A DNA stretch of 64,000 bases from Immundisolibacter sp. Its GTDB lineage: Bacteria > Pseudomonadota > Gammaproteobacteria > Immundisolibacterales > Immundisolibacteraceae. The stretch spans positions 1 to 64,000 of the forward strand of contig NZ_JACIZD010000006.1 of NCBI RefSeq assembly GCF_014359565.1, given 5' to 3'. Positions within the stretch are counted from its first letter, which is position 1. Each line of letters starts with the position of its first letter. The position numbers and the translations under genes are program-made. The notes below the pieces were generated by a model that was not told the origin of the DNA, made no database searches, and saw only the letters and a program-made list of their open reading frames with translations. This document shows positions 43,544 through 54,667 of the stretch, in pieces.

Positions 43544-43858
43544 ATGAGCGACCGTTACCAGAACGCCACCGTCCTGAAACAGGCCAATGTCTACTTCGAC
43601 GGTCAGTGTGTCAGCCATACCGTGTTGCTGGCCGACGGCACGCGCAAGAGCCTGGGCGTGATCTTCCCGTCCACGCTCACCTTCAGCACCGGCGCGCCGG
43701 AGCGGATGGAAATCCTCGCCGGCCGCTGCCGGGTGCGCCCGGCCGGTTCAGGCGACTGGCTTGAGTACGGCGCCGGCCAGGCCTTCGACGTGCCCGGCGA
43801 CAGCAGTTTCGACATCCAGACGCTGGAGCGCATCGACTACGTCTGCCACTTCGGATAA
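43544..43858 (+). CDS. ppnP: pyrimidine/purine nucleoside phosphorylase PpnP
   Basis: A 104-residue single-domain cupin, the PpnP (YaiE, DUF1255) family that phosphorolyses several nucleosides to base and ribose-1-phosphate. It starts with [21 protein letters not shown] and runs through [21 protein letters not shown] and [12 protein letters not shown] to YVCHFG. ATG 43544 gives the usual family length. Convergent with uppP, 15 bp apart. Confidence 0.93.
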   Translation: MSDRYQNATVLKQANVYFDGQCVSHTVLLADGTRKSLGVIFPSTLTFSTGAPERMEILAGRCRVRPAGSGDWLEYGAGQAFDVPGDSSFDIQTLERIDYVCHFG

Positions 43859-43873
43859 GCGCCGGTCCGGCCT

Positions 43874-44686
43874 TCAGTAAAAGACTGCGATCAGGTACAC
43901 GCCCAGCAACAGGCGGTAGACCACGAACGGCGTCATGCCGCGGCTCTGCAGCAAACGCATCAGGAAGGCGATGGCGAGGTACCCGCTGACGGCTGCCGCC
44001 GCGGCCGCAAGGAGTGCCTTGTCGAGTTCGGACGGCGCGCCGGCCTGCACCAGCTTGAGGATTTCGTAGCCGCCGGCCAGCGCGGTGATCGGGATCGACA
44101 GCAGGAACGAGAACCGCGCCGCCCCGGCGCGCGTGAGCCCGGCCAGCAGGCCGGCCGTCATGGTCACCCCGGAACGCGAGGTGCCGGGCACCAGCGCCAG
44201 CACCTGCGCGCAGGCGATCAACGCGGCATCGCGCCAGCGGAAGGTGTACTCGTCGCGCCCCTGCTTGCCGATGCGGTCGGCCAGCAGCAGCAGCAGGCCG
44301 TAGCCGATGGTGGTGGCGGCAATGACTTTCGGGCTGCGCAGCGGGCCTTCGATGAGGTCGTGCAGCAGCAGGCCGGCGATCGCCGCCGGCAGTGTGCCGA
44401 GCAGCACCGCCCAGGCCAGACGGCCGTTCGGGGTCAGGCCCTGGCCACGCAGGCTGGCGCCAAAATCCCGTGTCAGCGGCCACAGGTTCTTGCGGAAATA
44501 CCACAGCACGGCGGTCAGTGTGCCGACGTGCATGGCGCCGTCGAAGGCCAGGCCCTGGTCCGGCCAGCCCAGCAGCTGCGGCACCAGGATCAGGTGCGCC
44601 GAGCTGGAAATCGGCAGGAATTCGGTGATGCCCTGCACCACGGCCAGCACGATCACTTGCAGCAGGCTCGGTTCGGCGGGCGGCAT
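43874..44686 (-). CDS. uppP: undecaprenyl-diphosphatase UppP (BacA)
   Basis: A 270-residue polytopic enzyme that recycles undecaprenyl pyrophosphate to the monophosphate carrier for peptidoglycan and surface-polysaccharide synthesis. Catalytic motifs QGITEFLPISSSAHL and VPGTSRSGVTMTAGLL are intact. It lies 84 bp downstream of the DUF4399 gene, apparently at the end of the argG-metX-metW run. Confidence 0.95.
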   Translation of the reverse strand: MPPAEPSLLQVIVLAVVQGITEFLPISSSAHLILVPQLLGWPDQGLAFDGAMHVGTLTAVLWYFRKNLWPLTRDFGASLRGQGLTPNGRLAWAVLLGTLPAAIAGLLLHDLIEGPLRSPKVIAATTIGYGLLLLLADRIGKQGRDEYTFRWRDAALIACAQVLALVPGTSRSGVTMTAGLLAGLTRAGAARFSFLLSIPITALAGGYEILKLVQAGAPSELDKALLAAAAAAVSGYLAIAFLMRLLQSRGMTPFVVYRLLLGVYLIAVFY

Positions 44687-44770
44687 GAAGCGTCCTTGGA
44701 AAGTTCAGGGGCGGGACAGGCGCACGGACGGTGCCGCGGCGTGATGCCGCGGCCGGCGCCAGGATGGGTC

Positions 44771-45187
44771 TTACTCGACGGTGATGCTGATCGGCGCCGA
44801 CATCACCGGCGGGTCGTGCGGGATGTGCGCGAAGTCGCCCAGCAGCAGTTGCAGCGTATGTTTGCCAGGCGGCAGCGTGATGACGGTCTCGGTCTGACCG
44901 GCGCCGAAGTGCCTGTGGTGATCGTCGTTGGGCACCGGCTGGTCGAGCGGCGGCAGCGGGGCATCGATCAGCAGGTGATGGTGGCCGGTGGCGTCCTTCT
45001 GCATGCCGGCCGGGGCCACGCCCATGCCCTTCAGGCCGAAGCGCACGGTTACCGGACTGTTCACCGTTTCGCCATCCTTGGGCGAGATGAAATAGACCTC
45101 GGCGCCCGGCGGCGCGGGCGTGGCGGCCAGTGTCAGCAGCGGACTGAGCAGCAGCGGCAGTGCCAGGTTTCGCAGCGCGGTTTTCAT
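44771..45187 (-). CDS. DUF4399 secreted protein
   Basis: A 138-residue exported protein with a signal peptide (cleavage near LTLAATPA). The DUF4399 domain contains EVYFISPKDGETVNSPVTVRFGLKGMGVAPAG, a His-rich GHHHLLIDAPLP and PPGKHTLQLLLGDFAHIPHDPPV. The His clusters suggest metal binding, but the function is unknown. Its ATG overlaps the metW stop as ATGA (45184-45187). Confidence 0.88.
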   Translation of the reverse strand: MKTALRNLALPLLLSPLLTLAATPAPPGAEVYFISPKDGETVNSPVTVRFGLKGMGVAPAGMQKDATGHHHLLIDAPLPPLDQPVPNDDHHRHFGAGQTETVITLPPGKHTLQLLLGDFAHIPHDPPVMSAPISITVE

Positions 45188-45915
45188 GGGCGATCTCCAT
45201 GGAGTGATGGGGCAGCCGGATGGCCGAGGTCAGTCTTGCGCTCGAACCGATACAGCGCAACCTCGCCCAGCAGGTTGGGCAGCAGGCGCGCGCCCAGTGA
45301 CCGGCGGTGCTGATGATTGACCACCGTGCGCTGCAGGATGCGGATGCCCAGCGTGGCGCACAGGGACTCGAAGTCGCGGATGGTGCACAGGTGGATGTTG
45401 TCGGTCTCGTACCAGGTCTCCGGCAGCGCCGACGAGACCGGCATGTGGCCGCCGAAGGCCAGTTGCAGGCGGCAGTTCAGGTGCCCGAAGTTCGGAAAGG
45501 CGACGATGCCCTCGCGCCCGACGCGCAGCATCTCGGCCAGCAGCCGGGCCGGAAAGTACACCGCCTGCAGGGTCAGGCTCATGATCACGTAGTCAAAGGA
45601 GGCGGTGTCGAAATCGGCCAGGCCGGCGTCGAGGTCGCCCTGGATCACGTTCACGCCGCGCTCGATGCAGCGCACCACGCGGTCGATTTCAAGCTCGATG
45701 CCGTAGCCGGTCACCGCCCGTTCGGCGCGCAAATGTGCCAGCAGGCCGCCGTCGCCGCAGCCCAGATCGAGCACCCGGCTGCCGGGCCGGATCCACTGCG
45801 CGATCAGGGCGTGGTCGCCGCGCAGGTGCCTGGTTTCATGCCGCTGGTCGGTGGCGCGGCGCTGCAGGTGCGGCTGGCCGACGGTGTCGTGGCGCCGGTC
45901 CGTGGGGGCTGTCAT
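45184..45915 (-). CDS. metW: methionine biosynthesis protein MetW
   Basis: A 243-residue SAM-methyltransferase-fold protein. [46 protein letters not shown] and [24 protein letters not shown] are the MetW signatures. It works with MetX, for which it appears to be an activating partner in several proteobacteria. The N-terminus is about 25 residues longer than usual, but this ATG is coupled to the metX stop by ATGA. Confidence 0.92.
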   Translation of the reverse strand: MTAPTDRRHDTVGQPHLQRRATDQRHETRHLRGDHALIAQWIRPGSRVLDLGCGDGGLLAHLRAERAVTGYGIELEIDRVVRCIERGVNVIQGDLDAGLADFDTASFDYVIMSLTLQAVYFPARLLAEMLRVGREGIVAFPNFGHLNCRLQLAFGGHMPVSSALPETWYETDNIHLCTIRDFESLCATLGIRILQRTVVNHQHRRSLGARLLPNLLGEVALYRFERKTDLGHPAAPSLHGDRP

Positions 45916-47063
45916 GCGGCCACCTCAAGTTCGGCATGGATGCGGTTCAGGAACGCCCGCAGTACGGCGAAGTAGTGGTCGTTGGGCAGCAGGAAGGCAT
46001 CGTGGCCGTCCGGCGAGTCGATGGCGGCGTAGCTGACGGCGCTGCCGCCGGTGTGCAGGGCCTTGACGATCTCGCGTGAGCGTTCCGGCGCGAAGCGCCA
46101 GTCGCTGGAGAAGGCCACCACCAGAAAGCGCGCCTGCGCCCGCGCCAGGGCGCGGGCCAGATCCCCGTCGTACTCGGCTGCCGGGTCGAAGTAATCCAGC
46201 GCCTTGGTCATCAAAAGATAGGTGTTGGCGTCGAAGCGGTCCACGAAGGTCTCGCCCTGATGGCGCAGGTAGGACTCGATCTGGAACTCGACGTCGAAGC
46301 CGAAGTTCAGCTTGCCCTCGCGCAGCTCGCGACCGAATTTCTGCCGCATCAGGCCGTCCGACAGGTACGTGATGTGCCCGAGCATGCGCGCCAGCATCAA
46401 GCCGCGACGCGGCACCACGCCCTGTTCGGCATAGCGGCCCTCGTGGAAATCCGGGTCGGACATGATGGCCTTGCGCGCCACCTCGTTGAAGGCGATGTTC
46501 TGCGCCGACAGGCGCGGCGCGGCGGCAATCAACAGCGCACTGCGTACCCGGCCCGGGAACTCGATGGTCCACTGCAGGGCCTGCATGCCGCCCAGGCTGC
46601 CGCCGGCCACGGCGGCGAAGCGTTCGATGCCCAGGTGATCGGCCAGCAGGGCCTGGCTGCGCACCCAGTCGCGCACGGTGACGATGGGGAAGTCCGGCCC
46701 CCACAGGCGGCCAGTGGCCGGGTTGATGCTGTTCGGGCCGGTCGAGCCGGCGCAACCACCCAGGTTGTTGCAGGCCACCACGAAGAACTTGTCGGTGTCG
46801 ATCGGCTTGCCGGGGCCGATGCAGTTGTCCCACCAGCCGGGGCGCTTGTCCTGCGCGCCGTGCCAGCCGGCGGCATGATGATCGCCCGACAGCGCATGAC
46901 AGACCAGGATGGCGTTGCTGCGGGCGGCGTTCAGGCTGCCGTAGGTCTCGTACTTCAGATCGAAGCCGGGCAGCTCGCGGCCACAGTCGAGCGCCAGCGG
47001 CTGCTCGTGGCGGAAGCTGCGCGGCTCGACCAGCCCCACCGAATCCGGGCTCAGCGGGCCCAC
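45912..47063 (-). CDS. metX: homoserine O-acyltransferase (MetX)
   Basis: A 383-residue alpha/beta-hydrolase-fold acyltransferase that activates homoserine for methionine synthesis. It has [32 protein letters not shown], the nucleophile Ser in [12 protein letters not shown], and catalytic Asp and His towards the C-terminus ([10 protein letters not shown]). GTG 47063 was preferred because [13 protein letters not shown] then aligns with family N-termini and the gene clears argG by 16 bp; a GTG at 47108 is possible. Whether it uses acetyl- or succinyl-CoA cannot be decided; pairing with MetW fits a succinyl-type enzyme. Confidence 0.92.
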   Translation of the reverse strand: MGPLSPDSVGLVEPRSFRHEQPLALDCGRELPGFDLKYETYGSLNAARSNAILVCHALSGDHHAAGWHGAQDKRPGWWDNCIGPGKPIDTDKFFVVACNNLGGCAGSTGPNSINPATGRLWGPDFPIVTVRDWVRSQALLADHLGIERFAAVAGGSLGGMQALQWTIEFPGRVRSALLIAAAPRLSAQNIAFNEVARKAIMSDPDFHEGRYAEQGVVPRRGLMLARMLGHITYLSDGLMRQKFGRELREGKLNFGFDVEFQIESYLRHQGETFVDRFDANTYLLMTKALDYFDPAAEYDGDLARALARAQARFLVVAFSSDWRFAPERSREIVKALHTGGSAVSYAAIDSPDGHDAFLLPNDHYFAVLRAFLNRIHAELEVAA

Positions 47064-47079
47064 GATGTCGGCCAAGTGC

Positions 47080-48300
<1,221 letters not shown>

Positions 48301-48433
48301 GAAGGAGTTTGCTCCGCTGGGCGGCATCGAGGGGCGCCTATTCTAGGCCAAGCCGATCCGGCGGCAGCGCGTGCCCCGGTCCGGTACGGGATGCTGCCGT
48401 CGCGGCAGACAGACACACAAACGGAGGGCTGCC

Positions 48434-51397
48434 ATGCCCGAGCAGCTGGACAACGGGGGGCAGGAGCGTCGCCGCCTGGCGCGAACAGGCGCGAGCCTGC
48501 GCACCATCGCGTCGGTTGTGGTGTTGCTGGTGGCGCTGCCGATCGTGGCCCTGCTGTGGTGGTCGGCCGAGGAACTGCAAGTGGCGGCGCGCCAGGACAC
48601 GGTTGCGCATGCCCAGGCGATGGCCGACGGCGTGGCCCGGCGGCATGCCCAGCTGGTGGCCGAGGTGCGCTCGATGTTGACGGTAACGGCGCAGCTGCCG
48701 CGCCTGGTCGACGAGCCGGCTTACTGCACTGCCCTGATGCAGCGCTTGCTGGCCAGCGACCAGGCGTTCGCCAACCTTGGCGTCATCGCCACTGACGGGC
48801 GGGTACTGTGTTCAGCCCTGCCGTTTCGCGATGGCCTGAACCTTAGCGATCGCAGCTATTTCCGGCGGGCACTCGAAACCCGCAGCTTCGCGGCCGGGAC
48901 ATATCAGACCGGACGCATCACCGGCGTGCCGGGCATCAATTTCGGTTTCCCGGTTACCGGCGCCGACGGCGAGGTGGTGGGGGTGGTTTTCGCCGCCATC
49001 GGCAGCCAGTGGCTGGCTGAGCTGACCGATCCGGCCGCACTGCCGGGCGGGGCCACGCTGGCCTTGCTGGACCATGAGCTGCACGAGCTGCTGCGCCATC
49101 CGGCACAGGCGCCGGATGGCCTGGTCATGCCGGTGCCGCAGGCGGCGCTGGCAGCGCTGATCCAGCGCCAGCCGCTGGGCGGCAGTATCCCCATGCAGGC
49201 GGCCGGTGCGGCCGATCCGTCACGTCATTACACCTACCTGCGCCTGGGCGGGGACGTGGTTTACGACGCGCCCTACCTGGTGCTTGGCTGGCCGCAGGAT
49301 GCGCTCGCGACATCGCTCACGGCCATTGCGCGCAGGCAGCCGCTGGTGGTGTTCGGGGCCCTGTTGCTGCTGGCTGCGCTGTTCTGGCTGCTGGTCAATG
49401 CGGTGGTGATGGAGCCGGTCCGCCAGCTGGCCGCTGCCGCGTCGCGTCTGGCCAGAGGCGAGCAGGGCGTGCGCCTGCCGGCCGGTGGCAGGGTCGCCGA
49501 ACTGTTTGCCATGAGCAGCGCCTTCAACCACATGGCCGACCGCATCGACGGCGCCATGCGGGCGTATGCGGTCCTGAGCAGCGGTAACCGCATCCTGCTG
49601 CGAGAGCAGGACGAGCGGTCGTTGTTGGAGGCGATGTGCAGGGTAGGGGTCGAGGTGGGCGGCTATCGTTGCGCCGGGGTGGTCTATGTCACCGAAACCG
49701 GTATCGAGACGATGGCCCGGGCGGGCGACGACGGTGGCTTTGCCGCTTACCTGCAGGCGCACTGGGACACCGCACTGGCCCACCAGACACCGACCGCGCG
49801 GGCCATCGCCAGCGGTGAGGCGGTGGTCATGAAGGACGCCACGGCGACGCCCGCGACACACGAGTTGTTCCAGGCGGCCGCCGGCCGTGGCCTGCGGTCC
49901 GGACTCGTGCTGCCGCTGCGGGTGGACGGCAGCGTCATCGGTGCTCTGACCCTTCATTCCGCCGAGGCGGATGCATTCGACGCGCGCGAAGTGGCGCTGC
50001 TGTCCGAAATGGCTGACGATCTATCGTTTGGCATCGCCACCGCCCGCCTGCGCGAGCGCGGGCGGGCGGCGGAGGTAAGGCTGCGTCACCTGGCCTATTT
50101 CGACGCGGTGACTGGCCTTCCCAACCAGGCCAGTTTTGTCGAGCACACGACCGGTGTAGCCGCCGGCAGCCCCGGTTCCCTTGCCGTGCTGGTGGTGCAG
50201 GTCCAGAACTACTGGGAAATAGCGGCCACGCTCGGACAGGCCAGCGGCGATGAGTTCCTGAACGACGTCGCCCGACGGCTGGAGGCACTGTCGCCGACGC
50301 TGCTGGCGCGTGTGGCGCAGTCCGAATTTGCGCTGCTTCTGTCCGAGGCCGACGAGTCGGCCGCGAACCGCGAGGCCAATCGGGCGCTGGCCAGCCTGGC
50401 GCCCCCGGCGCAGCTGGTTTCGATTAGTTTGGACATCCAGGCCACCATCGGCATTGCCGTCGGCGGGCGCCGGCCGGGCGATGCCGAGCGCCTGCTGCAG
50501 GCGGCGAAACTGGCCGCGCACGAGGCCGGCGATGGCGCTTCCCGGGTGTTGCTCGCCCATCCGGAGCTGGACAAGGAATGGCGCGAGCGGCTGCTTCTGG
50601 CAGGCGATTTGCGCGCCGCGATCGACATGCGGACGCTGCAAGTGCACGTGCAGCCGCAGCTCGACCTGCGGTCCGGGCGCATCTGCGGCATGGAGGCCCT
50701 GGCCCGCTGGCGTCGTCCGCTGCATGGCGATGTGTCGCCGGCCCGCTTCATCGGCCTGGCCGAGAAAACCGGCCTGATTCGGCCGCTGACCTACGCGATT
50801 CTGGACGGCGTGTGCGACCTTGCCGCGCGCCATGCCGCCGCCGGGTTGCTGCTGCCGATCGCGGTCAACGTGTCCACGCGCAATCTGCATGACCCGCAGT
50901 TCGTTGGGCGCATCAAGGAGCTGCTCGACCGCTGGCCGCTGCCGCGAAACTGCCTGCACCTGGAGCTGACCGAAACCGCCATCATGGATGATCCGGTGCG
51001 CAGTCTGAAGGTATTGCAGGACCTGCACGCCCTGGGCCTGCCGATCTACCTGGACGACTTCGGTACGGGCTACTCGTCGATGGCCTATTTGCGCGAGTTG
51101 CCCCTGAGCGGTCTCAAGATCGACCGCGCTTTCACCATCGGCCTGGCGCAGCCGGACACGCGGCGCATCGTGCAGACGATGATCGACCTCGGGCACGCGC
51201 TCGGCCTGAAAGTGGTGGCCGAGGGTACGGAGGACGAGACCACGCTGGCGATCCTGGCCGACATGGGCTGCGACATTGCGCAGGGGTATGGCATCGCCCG
51301 TCCGATGCCGAACGCCGACATGGCCGCCTGGATTGCTCGCTGGCCCGGGCGCCGGATGCCCGGCGCCTCGAACGGCGATGCATCGCCGGGACGGTGA
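48434..51397 (+). CDS. membrane-bound Cache-HAMP-GAF-GGDEF(degenerate)-EAL c-di-GMP phosphodiesterase
   Basis: A 987-residue inner-membrane protein. Helix about 25-45, a periplasmic Cache-type sensor (about 50-305), a second helix (about 312-332), HAMP, a GAF-like domain (about 390-540), a GGDEF domain (about 555-705) and a C-terminal EAL domain (about 720-970). The GGDEF signature reads AQSEF, so cyclase activity is probably lost. EAL motifs are complete: MEALARWRRP, LELTETA, YLDDFGTGYSS, LKIDRAF, AEGTED and AQGYGIARP. It should therefore hydrolyse c-di-GMP under control of an external ligand. GGAGGG precedes ATG 48434. Confidence 0.9.
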   Translation: MPEQLDNGGQERRRLARTGASLRTIASVVVLLVALPIVALLWWSAEELQVAARQDTVAHAQAMADGVARRHAQLVAEVRSMLTVTAQLPRLVDEPAYCTALMQRLLASDQAFANLGVIATDGRVLCSALPFRDGLNLSDRSYFRRALETRSFAAGTYQTGRITGVPGINFGFPVTGADGEVVGVVFAAIGSQWLAELTDPAALPGGATLALLDHELHELLRHPAQAPDGLVMPVPQAALAALIQRQPLGGSIPMQAAGAADPSRHYTYLRLGGDVVYDAPYLVLGWPQDALATSLTAIARRQPLVVFGALLLLAALFWLLVNAVVMEPVRQLAAAASRLARGEQGVRLPAGGRVAELFAMSSAFNHMADRIDGAMRAYAVLSSGNRILLREQDERSLLEAMCRVGVEVGGYRCAGVVYVTETGIETMARAGDDGGFAAYLQAHWDTALAHQTPTARAIASGEAVVMKDATATPATHELFQAAAGRGLRSGLVLPLRVDGSVIGALTLHSAEADAFDAREVALLSEMADDLSFGIATARLRERGRAAEVRLRHLAYFDAVTGLPNQASFVEHTTGVAAGSPGSLAVLVVQVQNYWEIAATLGQASGDEFLNDVARRLEALSPTLLARVAQSEFALLLSEADESAANREANRALASLAPPAQLVSISLDIQATIGIAVGGRRPGDAERLLQAAKLAAHEAGDGASRVLLAHPELDKEWRERLLLAGDLRAAIDMRTLQVHVQPQLDLRSGRICGMEALARWRRPLHGDVSPARFIGLAEKTGLIRPLTYAILDGVCDLAARHAAAGLLLPIAVNVSTRNLHDPQFVGRIKELLDRWPLPRNCLHLELTETAIMDDPVRSLKVLQDLHALGLPIYLDDFGTGYSSMAYLRELPLSGLKIDRAFTIGLAQPDTRRIVQTMIDLGHALGLKVVAEGTEDETTLAILADMGCDIAQGYGIARPMPNADMAAWIARWPGRRMPGASNGDASPGR

Positions 51398-51496
51398 GGT
51401 GCGGAATGATCGTGCGACAGGCGTTTTTCTGCGCCGCTTGCCCGGCCGCTGCCCCGGCGCCGCGAGGTGTCGGCATGCGGCGGGTTTCGCCCGCGG

Positions 51497-52444
51497 TCAG
51501 CCGTCCAGTCCCACCCGCCAGGCGTCCTGCGCGTTCATGCCCAGCGATTGCCACCAGTCCGGCCGCTGCGCCACGATGATTTCGATGCACATGCCCATCA
51601 GCGGCGTGCTGTCCAGGTAGTAATAGCTCATGGCGTCGCCGATGGCGCCTTCCAGACGCACCGCAAGTCCGGCGCGGGCCAGGCCATCGCGCACGGCGGC
51701 AAAATCGGCCGGGTCGAGGATGGTCGGGAAGTAATGTTGCGGCCCTTCGCCATGGGCCGCCAGGAAACGCTGGTACATGCCGTCTCCGCCCAGCGGTTCC
51801 ATCAGCTCGCAGGCAAACTCACCGATACGACCAAAGGCCGTTCGCGCGTGATGCAGCGCCGGTTTGCCGTCTATCCACACCCGCAGGTCCTGGTCGGTGT
51901 GCAGTTCCATGCGCAGGAACCCGTCGATACCCAGCAGGCGCTGGTAGTTGCCGATGGCCAGCTCCCGGTCGCGCACCACCATGCCGATGTGGAACAGCTT
52001 CTGGGTCGGCAGCAGCGCCTCGTAGTGGAAGCTGCGCCGGCCGCTTACCGGTGACGGCGCCGACTGGGCCACCAGCGCCAGGCCGCCAAGCTGGGCGCGG
52101 CTGGCGATGGTGACCCGATCGCCGCTGATTTCCACCCCCATTCCAAGCGCCACCGCCTGCCCGGCGAGCTGCTCCCGGGCGTCGTCCCGGTCGGGCATGA
52201 ACACGGCGTGACTCATGCCCTCGCCGCGACGGTCGAAGAATTCACCCAGCACATCGCCGCCGGCGCTGCCTTCGATCAACTCAAGGCGCAGGCTGCCGAA
52301 GCCACCCAGCGCCGCCGGCCGGCCATCGATCCGGCACAGCTCGAACTGGCGGATGCCGAACACCTGGGCATAGGCCTTCATCGCGGCTTCGAGATTGCCA
52401 ACCACCATGCCGAAGCGGTTGAAGCGGCCAAGGCAGAGTGTCAT
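51497..52444 (-). CDS. two-domain VOC (glyoxalase/dioxygenase-fold) protein
   Basis: A 315-residue protein with two vicinal-oxygen-chelate domains. Domain 1 runs from RFNRFGMVVGNLEAAMKAYAQVFG to about 130. Domain 2 runs from LFHIGMVVRDRELAIGNYQRLLGIDGF, with metal-ligand-like His and Glu later (HYFPTILD; CIEIIVA). It may be a lyase, epimerase or dioxygenase; the substrate is unknown. It ends the operon with MmgE/PrpD and citryl-CoA lyase, separated by 71 bp, which suggests a role in the same carboxylic-acid pathway. Confidence 0.8.
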   Translation of the reverse strand: MTLCLGRFNRFGMVVGNLEAAMKAYAQVFGIRQFELCRIDGRPAALGGFGSLRLELIEGSAGGDVLGEFFDRRGEGMSHAVFMPDRDDAREQLAGQAVALGMGVEISGDRVTIASRAQLGGLALVAQSAPSPVSGRRSFHYEALLPTQKLFHIGMVVRDRELAIGNYQRLLGIDGFLRMELHTDQDLRVWIDGKPALHHARTAFGRIGEFACELMEPLGGDGMYQRFLAAHGEGPQHYFPTILDPADFAAVRDGLARAGLAVRLEGAIGDAMSYYYLDSTPLMGMCIEIIVAQRPDWWQSLGMNAQDAWRVGLDG

Positions 52445-52515
52445 GCGGTATTGACTCCAGTGATGACTGCGCCGCGCACGGCATGTTCGGCCGCCAGTGC
52501 GCAGCCGGTGCTCGG

Positions 52516-53892
52516 TCAGGGGCGCCGCGCCAGCTCGCGCAGGGGGAGCGGGTCGAATGGCTCGGGCCTGGCCAGCGCGCGCAGCCAATCGAGCAGGCGT
52601 TCGACCTGAGCGCTGTGAACCCCACCAGCGGCGGCGAGATTACGGAACTTGGCTTCCAGCTCCGGCACCGAAAGCGGATTTTCCGGATCGCCCTTCGGCC
52701 GGTCTTGCGTGGCCTTGAAGGTCCGGCCATCGGCCAGCGTGAGCTCCACGGCCGCCGACCAGCAGCCTGGGTACGCCGCCTCGCGCGCCGGATCGATGGC
52801 GACTTCGATGTGCGGCAGCAGCGCGCGCACGGCGCTGTCGGCCAGCGCCGCGTCCGAGAATTCCGCCAGGCCGACCTGGCCGCGCAGCAGGGCCGAGGCG
52901 ACGCAGAACTGCAGGCTGAACTTGGCGTCCGGCGCGGTGTGCGGGTCCGGTTTGTCGCACAGGGTCAGCGCTGCCCTGTAGGTGCTGACACGCACCGCAG
53001 TGATGGTCGCGTTGGGTGGCAACTGCGCGCGCAGCGCCAATGCCGCATCGATGGGCGCATGCGTGTGCCGGCAGGACGCGTGCGGTTTGATCGAGATTTT
53101 CTGCACACGCAGCGGCTCGCCGGTTTCGCCCAGGTGCGCCACCACCTGCTGCGGGTCGCCGCGCGGCGCAAGGCCGGCGAAGAAACCGCGCTCGCCCTCC
53201 AGGATGTGGCGGGCGCCGGTCAAGCCCAGGCGCGACAAGATGGCCGCCAGCACGCCGTTGGCAGCCGCCCGGCCGGGGTGCAGCGGCTTGGTGAGCGCGC
53301 CCTCGTCGTTGAACTGCCACAGGCCGGCGGCCTGCGTGCCGGCGTTGCCCAGCGCCCATACCAGCCGGTCGCGGTCCAGGTCCAGCAGCCAGCCGGCGGC
53401 GGCGGCGGCGCCGAACACGCCGGCCGTGGCGGTGTTGTGGAAGTGGTAGTAGTGCTCGGCGCCCAGCGCCGAGCCCACGCGCACCATGAGCTCGTAACCG
53501 GCCACTACGGCGGCCAGCAGGTCAAGGCCGCTGGCGCCGACCCGCTCGGCCACCGCCAGCGCGGCCGGCACCACCACCGCGCCGGGGTGCGTGACCGACT
53601 CGCGCTCGACGTCGTCCATCTCGACGATGTGCGACAGGGCGCCGTTGACCAGCGCCGCGACTTCCACCGAGCGGCCTTCGGACAGACCCAGCAAGGTCAC
53701 CTTGCCGGCCGGCTGCAGGCGCGCGTATTCCAGAAAAATGCGTCCGGTATCCGTGCCGATCCCGGCCAGGGCCGAACCGAGCCAGTCCAGCACCAGCAGG
53801 CGGGCGGCCTCGATGTCTGCGGCGGCGAAGCCGGTCTGGTGCTGGGCCAGTTGCCAGTCGGCCAGGCGCTCGGTGAGGCTGGCCTCAAGCAT
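52516..53892 (-). CDS. MmgE/PrpD family dehydratase
   Basis: A 458-residue MmgE/PrpD protein. The N-terminal helical domain contains VEMDDVERESVTHPGAVVVPAALAVAE and the FHNTATAGVFGAAAAAGWLL motif; KPLHPGRAAANGVLAAILSRLGL and ISIKPHASCRHTHAPIDAAL are further family blocks. Relatives are 2-methylcitrate dehydratase and cis-aconitate decarboxylase. The start overlaps the end of the citryl-CoA lyase gene by 8 bp, so the two are coupled; a citrate-like or citramalate-like substrate is reasonable. Confidence 0.88.
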   Translation of the reverse strand: MLEASLTERLADWQLAQHQTGFAAADIEAARLLVLDWLGSALAGIGTDTGRIFLEYARLQPAGKVTLLGLSEGRSVEVAALVNGALSHIVEMDDVERESVTHPGAVVVPAALAVAERVGASGLDLLAAVVAGYELMVRVGSALGAEHYYHFHNTATAGVFGAAAAAGWLLDLDRDRLVWALGNAGTQAAGLWQFNDEGALTKPLHPGRAAANGVLAAILSRLGLTGARHILEGERGFFAGLAPRGDPQQVVAHLGETGEPLRVQKISIKPHASCRHTHAPIDAALALRAQLPPNATITAVRVSTYRAALTLCDKPDPHTAPDAKFSLQFCVASALLRGQVGLAEFSDAALADSAVRALLPHIEVAIDPAREAAYPGCWSAAVELTLADGRTFKATQDRPKGDPENPLSVPELEAKFRNLAAAGGVHSAQVERLLDWLRALARPEPFDPLPLRELARRP

Positions 53893-54667
53893 CGGTTTTG
53901 AGGGCGGTTCCGGAATACTCGACCGCGTGCGTGGCGGCGTCCCAGATGCCGCGGGCGGCCGGGTTTTCGAGCTCCTCCTTGACATGGCCGACCAGACCGG
54001 CGGCCCGGGTGATGACCGCAAAGCCGCGCATGACCTCCACCGGGATGCCGATTTCCGACAGCACGGCGGCGATGGCGCCGGTGGCGTTGATGGTGATGTG
54101 ACGCTCATAGACGCGGTCCACGGCCTCGCCCAGCGCCAGCAGGGCGGCGATGTGCTTGCCCGGGACACCGGCGGCGGTGGCCACGGCCAGGATCTTCGGT
54201 GTGCGCGGATCGTCCGGCCGGTGCAGGTTGTGGCCAAAGCCGGGCAGGGCGGTCTTGCTCGCGCGATGCCGCTTGGCGATGCGCTCGGCGGCAGCTGGTA
54301 CGCCGTCCCCGGCGGCCATCATTTCGGCAATCAGTTCGGCCGCACCCTGCATGGTGCCCAGGAACTGCCCGCCGACCCCCAGCAGACCGGCCGCGACCGC
54401 GCCTTGCAGGGACTCGGGCGCGCTCATCAGCGTCAGGCGGGTGGCGATGGCGCTGGGCGTGATGCCGTGCTCCATCAGCGTGACCAGCACCGCGTCGACG
54501 ATCTTGACCTCGGCCGGCGTCGGCATGCGGCCCATGATCTGGAAGAACATCATCTGCGTGAAGGTGACCTCGCCGATCAGCTCGTCGACCAGGCTCTTGT
54601 CGCGCACGTAGATGGCGTCGCTGGTGTAGGCGCAGATGGCGGTGGTGGGCTGGCGTTGGTCGGCCAT
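53885..54667 (-). CDS. short citrate-synthase-family protein (citryl-CoA lyase type)
   Basis: A 260-residue protein of the citrate synthase fold, much shorter than true citrate synthase (about 430). The C-terminal catalytic part is kept: LPGFGHNLHRPDDPRTPKIL matches the family GxGHxxY-x3-DPR motif, and KEELENPAARGIW lies near the end. The size is that of stand-alone citryl-CoA lyases, which split citryl-CoA to acetyl-CoA and oxaloacetate. It is the first gene of the operon with MmgE/PrpD and the VOC protein. GGAG lies 11 bp before ATG 54667. It is divergent from phaC. Confidence 0.85.
   Translation of the reverse strand: MADQRQPTTAICAYTSDAIYVRDKSLVDELIGEVTFTQMMFFQIMGRMPTPAEVKIVDAVLVTLMEHGITPSAIATRLTLMSAPESLQGAVAAGLLGVGGQFLGTMQGAAELIAEMMAAGDGVPAAAERIAKRHRASKTALPGFGHNLHRPDDPRTPKILAVATAAGVPGKHIAALLALGEAVDRVYERHITINATGAIAAVLSEIGIPVEVMRGFAVITRAAGLVGHVKEELENPAARGIWDAATHAVEYSGTALKTDA

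Noticed and set aside
47064-47079. SAM riboswitch before metX
   Set aside because: Only 16 bp separates argG and metX with the chosen start; no room for an aptamer.
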